Source of the DNA: Linyphia triangularis
Lineage: Eukaryota; Arthropoda; Arachnida; Araneae; Linyphiidae
Direction of reading: 5' to 3'
DNA: 64,000 nt
Assembly: GCA_963978545.1 (NCBI GenBank)
Contig: OZ021729.1
Coordinates: forward strand, 90,426,466-90,490,465
The position numbers were made by a program, and so were the translations under genes. Below are positions 60,051 to 64,000 of the stretch, piece by piece (within the stretch, counting starts at the first letter, position 1; each line of letters begins with the position of its first letter). Under the pieces are notes generated by a model. It saw only the letters and a program-made list of their open reading frames with translations, made no database searches and was not told the origin of the DNA.

Positions 60051-63000
60051 CTAGGGTTGCCCCATCGCCCTTATGCGGAACTCCTTCCCTTTAGTTGATT
60101 GGATACTTTGTATTGCATCTAAAATGTTTTTAATTAGAATTAGTGATATATCTGTGCATGTTGCAGAATCAACTTGTTGCAAATCAGAATAAATAATATT
60201 TACAGATTTAACTCCTGAAGTTATAAGATCTCTTTTTATTTCTTCTAAACTACTACTAAACTCTGATTTTATACCGAGTGGATCAATTATTGATATAGTA
60301 TCATTCTTTTTAAAAAGTACTACAGCATGATCATTACTAATTCCTTTAATGAGTAAAATACTTAAATATTGATTATTATGACATATCATTTTTTTGACAC
60401 TTACTGTATCAATAATTTTATCAATTTTTAACCCTGTTTTCATCACTAATTGAATATTATAATCAATAGATTCTAGATTCATTCCTTCACCTTCTTGATA
60501 AATCATTCCACCAATATCTCGTTGTTGAAAATCTAAAGAAGCAACAGGCTCTTTTCTAAATTTTTTACATTCTTTATTTAATGACTTAAATACCTGTTTA
60601 AAATCTACTGTCCCATCATCTACATTTGTATATTTTTTGACAAGATAATTTAAATATTCTGTTCTTATGCCTGTTTCATCAAAACAAAGAGCATGCAATT
60701 TTTTAAAAATTGAACAAACCTTGAGTCCTGCCCCCTTTAATAACTTATTAGATAATTTATTTAGATTAAAAAGTTCTTTTTCAGCTAAAAAATGACTCAA
60801 ATATTCTTTTTTTTCATGAAAACATAGTTTATGAAAATCTTGTAAAATAGAAGCAGAGTTAGTTCCTGACCAAGATAATATGTAGGACAAATTATACAGA
60901 GTAAAATCTGTATCATTGAAATCCTTTAAATATTTTGTTTTCTTACCTTTTTTGCCAAAGCAAATTTTGTGAAACTCTTTTAAAGCAGAACAAATATTAT
61001 CTCCTGCTCCATGTAACACTCTAGCTAAGAGACTTGGTGTAAAATCTGCCTTAATAAAATTACTTAAATATTTTGTTGGATTTCCTTCATTATCAAAACA
61101 AAAATCATGGAATTCTTCTAAACGATCTACTGCTTGACTCAAAATATTGCATAAATTACTCGGTTCAAATTTTACTTTTTTTATCTTTGGTTTAGTAAAA
61201 TCACTTAAATATTTCGTTGGATTTCCTTCTCTATCAAAACAAATATTATGGAATTTTTTTAAAACAGACGCAGTGTTAGTTCCTGATCCACAGAGCCCAC
61301 AAGATAAGTTACTCACTTCAAAGCCTGCTTTAGTAAAATCCTCTAAATACTTGGTTTTGTTTCCAGCCTCATCGAAGCAAACTTCATGAAACTCTTTTAA
61401 AGCAGAACAAGAATTTGTTCCTGCTCCACTTAAACTACCAGATAAATTACTCACGCCAAAACCTGCATTAGTAAAATTTTCTAAATATTTTGTTGGATTC
61501 CCTTCATTATCAAACCAAAGATTATAAAAATCCTCAAAAACTTGTTTAGCTTTAGCTCCAGTTTTACTTAAAATATTAGATATACTAGATAGATTTACTC
61601 CGTTTTTTTCTAGAGTTTGTAAATATTTTGTTTTCTCTCCTTTCTCATCAAACCAAAGATCATAAATATCTTTAAAAGTTTGCTTAGCTTTAGCTCCTAC
61701 TCCACTTAAAATACTAGAAATATTAGATAGATTTACTCCATTGTCTTCTAGAGTTTGTAAATATTTTGTTGGATTTCCGTCCTTATCAAACCAAAGATCA
61801 TACAAATCCTTAAAAGCTTGTGTAGCTTTAGCCCCTGCTTTACTTAAAATACTAGAAATATTACATAGATTTACTCCATTGTCTTCTAGAGTTTGTAAAT
61901 ATTTTGTTTTCTCTCCTTTCTCATCAAACCAAAGATCATAAATATCTTTAAAAGTTTGCTTAGCTTTAGCTCCTACTCCACTTAAAATACTAGAAATACT
62001 AGATAGATTTACCCTATTGTCTTCTAGAGTTTGTAAATATTTTGTTGGATTGCCGTCCTTATCAAACCAAAGATCATAAATATCTTTAAAAGTTTGCTTA
62101 ACTTTAGCTCCTACTCCACTTAAAATACTAGAAATATTAGATAGATTTACCCTATTGTCTTCTAGAGTTTGTAAATATTTTGTTGGATTGCCGTCCTTAT
62201 CAAACCAAAGATCATACAAATCCTTAAAAGCTTGTGTAACTTTAGCTCCTGTTCCTCCTAAAATACTAGAAATATTAGATAGATTTACCCCATTGTCTTC
62301 TAGAGTTTGTAAATATTTTGTTGGATTTCCGTTCTTATCAAACCAAAGATCATACAAATCCTTAAAAGCTTGTGTAGCTTTAGCTCCTGTTCTATGTAAT
62401 ACACTAGATATATTAGATAGATTTACTCCATTGTCTTCTAGAGTTTGTAAATATTTTGTTTTCTCTCCCTTCTCATCAAACCAAAGATTATAAAGCTCCT
62501 TGAAAGCTTGTGTAGCTTTAGCTCCTGTTCCTCCTAAAATACTAGAAATATTCGATAAACTTACTCCATTATCTTCTAGACTTTGTAAATATTTTGTTTT
62601 CTCTCCTTCCTCATCAAACCAAAGATCATACAGAGCTTTAAAAGTTTGCTTAGCTTTTGTTCCCGATCCACCTAAAATATTAGATATATTAGATAGACTT
62701 ACTCCATTGTCTTCTAGAGTTTGTAAATATTTTGTTTTCTCTCTCTTCTCATCAAACCAAAGATTATAAAGCTCCTTAAAAGCTTGTGTAGCTTTAGCTC
62801 CTGTTCCTCCTAAAATACCAGAAATATTAGATAAACTTACTCCATTATCTTCTAGAGTTTGTAAATATTTTGTTGGATTTCCGTCCTTATTAAACCAAAG
62901 GTCATACAGATCCTGAAAAATTTGTTTAGCTTTAACTCCTGCTCCATGTAAAATACTAGATATACTGGATAAATTTACTCCATGTTTTTCTAAAGTTTGT

Positions 63001-64000
63001 AAATATTTTGTTTTCTCTCCCTTCTCATCAAACCAAAGATTATAAAGCTCCTTAAAAGCTTGTGTAGCTTTAGTTCTTATTCCACTTAAAATACTAGAAA
63101 TATTAGATAAATTTACTCCATTATCTTCTAGAGTTTGTAAATATTTTGTTTTCTCTCCTTTCTCATCAAACCAAAGATTATAAAGCTCCTCAAAGACTTG
63201 TGTAGTTTTAGTTCCTGCTCCATGTAAAATACTAGATACAGTATAGAGGTTTACTTCATTTTTTTCTAGAGTTTGTAAATATTTTGTTTTCTCTCCCTTC
63301 TCATCAAACCAAAGATTATAAAGCTCCTTAAAAGCTTGTGTAGCTTTAGCTCCTGTTTTATGTAAAATACTAGAAATATTAGATAGATTTACTCCATTAT
63401 TTTCTAGAGTTTGTAAATATTTTGTTTTCTCTCCTTTCTCATCAAACCAAAGATCATAAATATCTTTAAAAGTTTGCTTAGCTTTAGCTCCTACTCCACT
63501 TAAAATACTAGAAATATTAGATAGATTTACTCCATTATCTTCTAGATTTTGTAAATATTTTGTTTTCTCTCCTTTCTCATCAAACCAAAGATCATAAATA
63601 TCTTTAAAAGTTTGCTTAGCTTTAGCTCCTACTCCACTTAAAATACTAGAAATATTAGATAGATTTACTCCATTGTCTTCTAGAGTTCGTAAATATTTTG
63701 TTGGATTTCCATCCTTATCAAACCAAAGATCATACAAATCCTTAAAAGCTTGTGTAGCTTTAGCCCCTGCTTTACTTAAAATACTGGATATATTAGATAG
63801 ATTTACTCCATTGTCTTCTAGAGTTTGTAAATATTTTGTTTTCTCTCCTTTCTCATCAAACCAAAAATTATAAAGTTCCTTAAAAGATTGTTTAGTACTA
63901 GCTCTTGCTTTATTTAAGATACTAGACATAGTACGATGCACTTGATTTTTATACAGAACATTAAACATCTTATTGCCTTCTGGAGTATTTAAAAAACTTT
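60051..64000 (-). CDS. 46-residue-repeat protein with C-terminal CE-clan cysteine protease, 5' end beyond window
   Basis: An intronless frame of more than 1,300 codons, open to the window edge. The ATG at 63968 gives 1,305 residues, but ten more codons upstream stay open and fit the repeat pattern (EGNK... as in EGNPTKYL), so that ATG is internal. Residues 1 to about 1115 form tandem 46-residue repeats, consensus NLSNISSIL-xxx-GAKAKQ, then TFKDIYDLWFDEKGEKTKYL and QTLEDNGV. The central repeats are nearly identical in DNA; the last six or seven are diverged (FHxxCF in place of LYxLWF). Variation within the uniform repeats is concentrated in the three residues after I-L (SGV, SKA, HKT, HGA, GGT). 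Residues about 1150-1305 hold DHAVVLF, IIDPLG and LQQVDSATCTDISLI. His1214, Asp1229, Gln1265 and Cys1271 have the order and spacing of Ulp1/YopJ-like peptidases, which cleave ubiquitin-like modifiers or act as acetyltransferases. No signal peptide or membrane segment is seen. This is most like an effector of an intracellular bacterium; the function is inferred. Confidence 0.85.
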   Translation of the reverse strand, partial: SFLNTPEGNKMFNVLYKNQVHRTMSSILNKARASTKQSFKELYNFWFDEKGEKTKYLQTLEDNGVNLSNISSILSKAGAKATQAFKDLYDLWFDKDGNPTKYLRTLEDNGVNLSNISSILSGVGAKAKQTFKDIYDLWFDEKGEKTKYLQNLEDNGVNLSNISSILSGVGAKAKQTFKDIYDLWFDEKGEKTKYLQTLENNGVNLSNISSILHKTGAKATQAFKELYNLWFDEKGEKTKYLQTLEKNEVNLYTVSSILHGAGTKTTQVFEELYNLWFDEKGEKTKYLQTLEDNGVNLSNISSILSGIRTKATQAFKELYNLWFDEKGEKTKYLQTLEKHGVNLSSISSILHGAGVKAKQIFQDLYDLWFNKDGNPTKYLQTLEDNGVSLSNISGILGGTGAKATQAFKELYNLWFDEKREKTKYLQTLEDNGVSLSNISNILGGSGTKAKQTFKALYDLWFDEEGEKTKYLQSLEDNGVSLSNISSILGGTGAKATQAFKELYNLWFDEKGEKTKYLQTLEDNGVNLSNISSVLHRTGAKATQAFKDLYDLWFDKNGNPTKYLQTLEDNGVNLSNISSILGGTGAKVTQAFKDLYDLWFDKDGNPTKYLQTLEDNRVNLSNISSILSGVGAKVKQTFKDIYDLWFDKDGNPTKYLQTLEDNRVNLSSISSILSGVGAKAKQTFKDIYDLWFDEKGEKTKYLQTLEDNGVNLCNISSILSKAGAKATQAFKDLYDLWFDKDGNPTKYLQTLEDNGVNLSNISSILSGVGAKAKQTFKDIYDLWFDEKGEKTKYLQTLEKNGVNLSSISNILSKTGAKAKQVFEDFYNLWFDNEGNPTKYLENFTNAGFGVSNLSGSLSGAGTNSCSALKEFHEVCFDEAGNKTKYLEDFTKAGFEVSNLSCGLCGSGTNTASVLKKFHNICFDREGNPTKYLSDFTKPKIKKVKFEPSNLCNILSQAVDRLEEFHDFCFDNEGNPTKYLSNFIKADFTPSLLARVLHGAGDNICSALKEFHKICFGKKGKKTKYLKDFNDTDFTLYNLSYILSWSGTNSASILQDFHKLCFHEKKEYLSHFLAEKELFNLNKLSNKLLKGAGLKVCSIFKKLHALCFDETGIRTEYLNYLVKKYTNVDDGTVDFKQVFKSLNKECKKFRKEPVASLDFQQRDIGGMIYQEGEGMNLESIDYNIQLVMKTGLKIDKIIDTVSVKKMICHNNQYLSILLIKGISNDHAVVLFKKNDTISIIDPLGIKSEFSSSLEEIKRDLITSGVKSVNIIYSDLQQVDSATCTDISLILIKNILDAIQSIQSTKGKEFRIRAMGQP

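Noticed and set aside
61147..63873. Five plus-strand frames (SSRVCKYFVGFPSLSNQR type) within the repeat gene
   Set aside because: They are antisense shadows of the 138-bp coding repeat on the minus strand.
60051..63968. Polinton/Maverick origin for the protease domain, because these elements also carry a CE-clan-like protease
   Set aside because: No DNA polymerase B, integrase or capsid genes are nearby, and the fused 46-residue repeats are not known from such elements; left as a weak alternative.

Overview
The window looks like intergenic or intronic DNA from an AT-rich, transposon-loaded animal genome. An arthropod is likely and an arachnid is possible, but no feature fixes the taxon. The evidence is split genes, non-LTR retrotransposon fragments, tRNA-derived SINEs with target-site duplications (TSDs), hAT, Tc1/mariner and Helitron elements, long A/T and G/C homopolymers, and no dense gene organisation. 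Most short open frames are chance or transposon shadows.

Layout. 1-13.8 kb: a non-LTR RT fragment, an AT-rich repeat family in inverted copies, a Helitron, SINEs, hAT-like and other MITEs, and two diverged direct copies of a 1.2-kb block (9.2-10.4 and 12.6-13.8 kb). 13.8-38.2 kb: two arrays of a 91-bp tandem repeat lie about 20 kb apart in opposite orientation with matching outward termini. Between them are a hAT transposase tail, a second Helitron, a Tc1 copy with a nested MITE, a fold-back sequence, a mariner deletion derivative, a hAT element carrying a LINE fragment, and two exons of a small conserved-looking host gene (29.2 and 35.4 kb). 38.2-48.8 kb: LINE and SINE debris, a THAP-domain exon, then a 1.4-kb island of bacterial-type sequence (42.1-43.45 kb). 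The island holds a tyrosine-recombinase N-terminus, a lox-like inverted repeat, an IS21-type IstB tail and a frameshifted reading frame. 48.8-55.5 kb: a 4.4-kb palindromic element interrupted by a SINE and a complete 1.54-kb hAT, then another hAT MITE and a SINE-like pair. 55.5-60.0 kb: no recognisable genes.

60.05 kb to the window end: the most striking gene, an intronless open frame on the minus strand that runs off the window. It encodes at least 23 tandem 46-residue helical repeats followed by a C-terminal domain with the H-D-Q-C arrangement of CE-clan (Ulp1/YopJ-type) cysteine proteases. Each repeat varies mainly in the short loop after a conserved I-L pair, a pattern reminiscent of TAL-effector-like repeats. 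Together with the 42-43 kb island it suggests DNA from an intracellular bacterial symbiont inserted in the host chromosome. Assembly chimerism cannot be excluded from one window.
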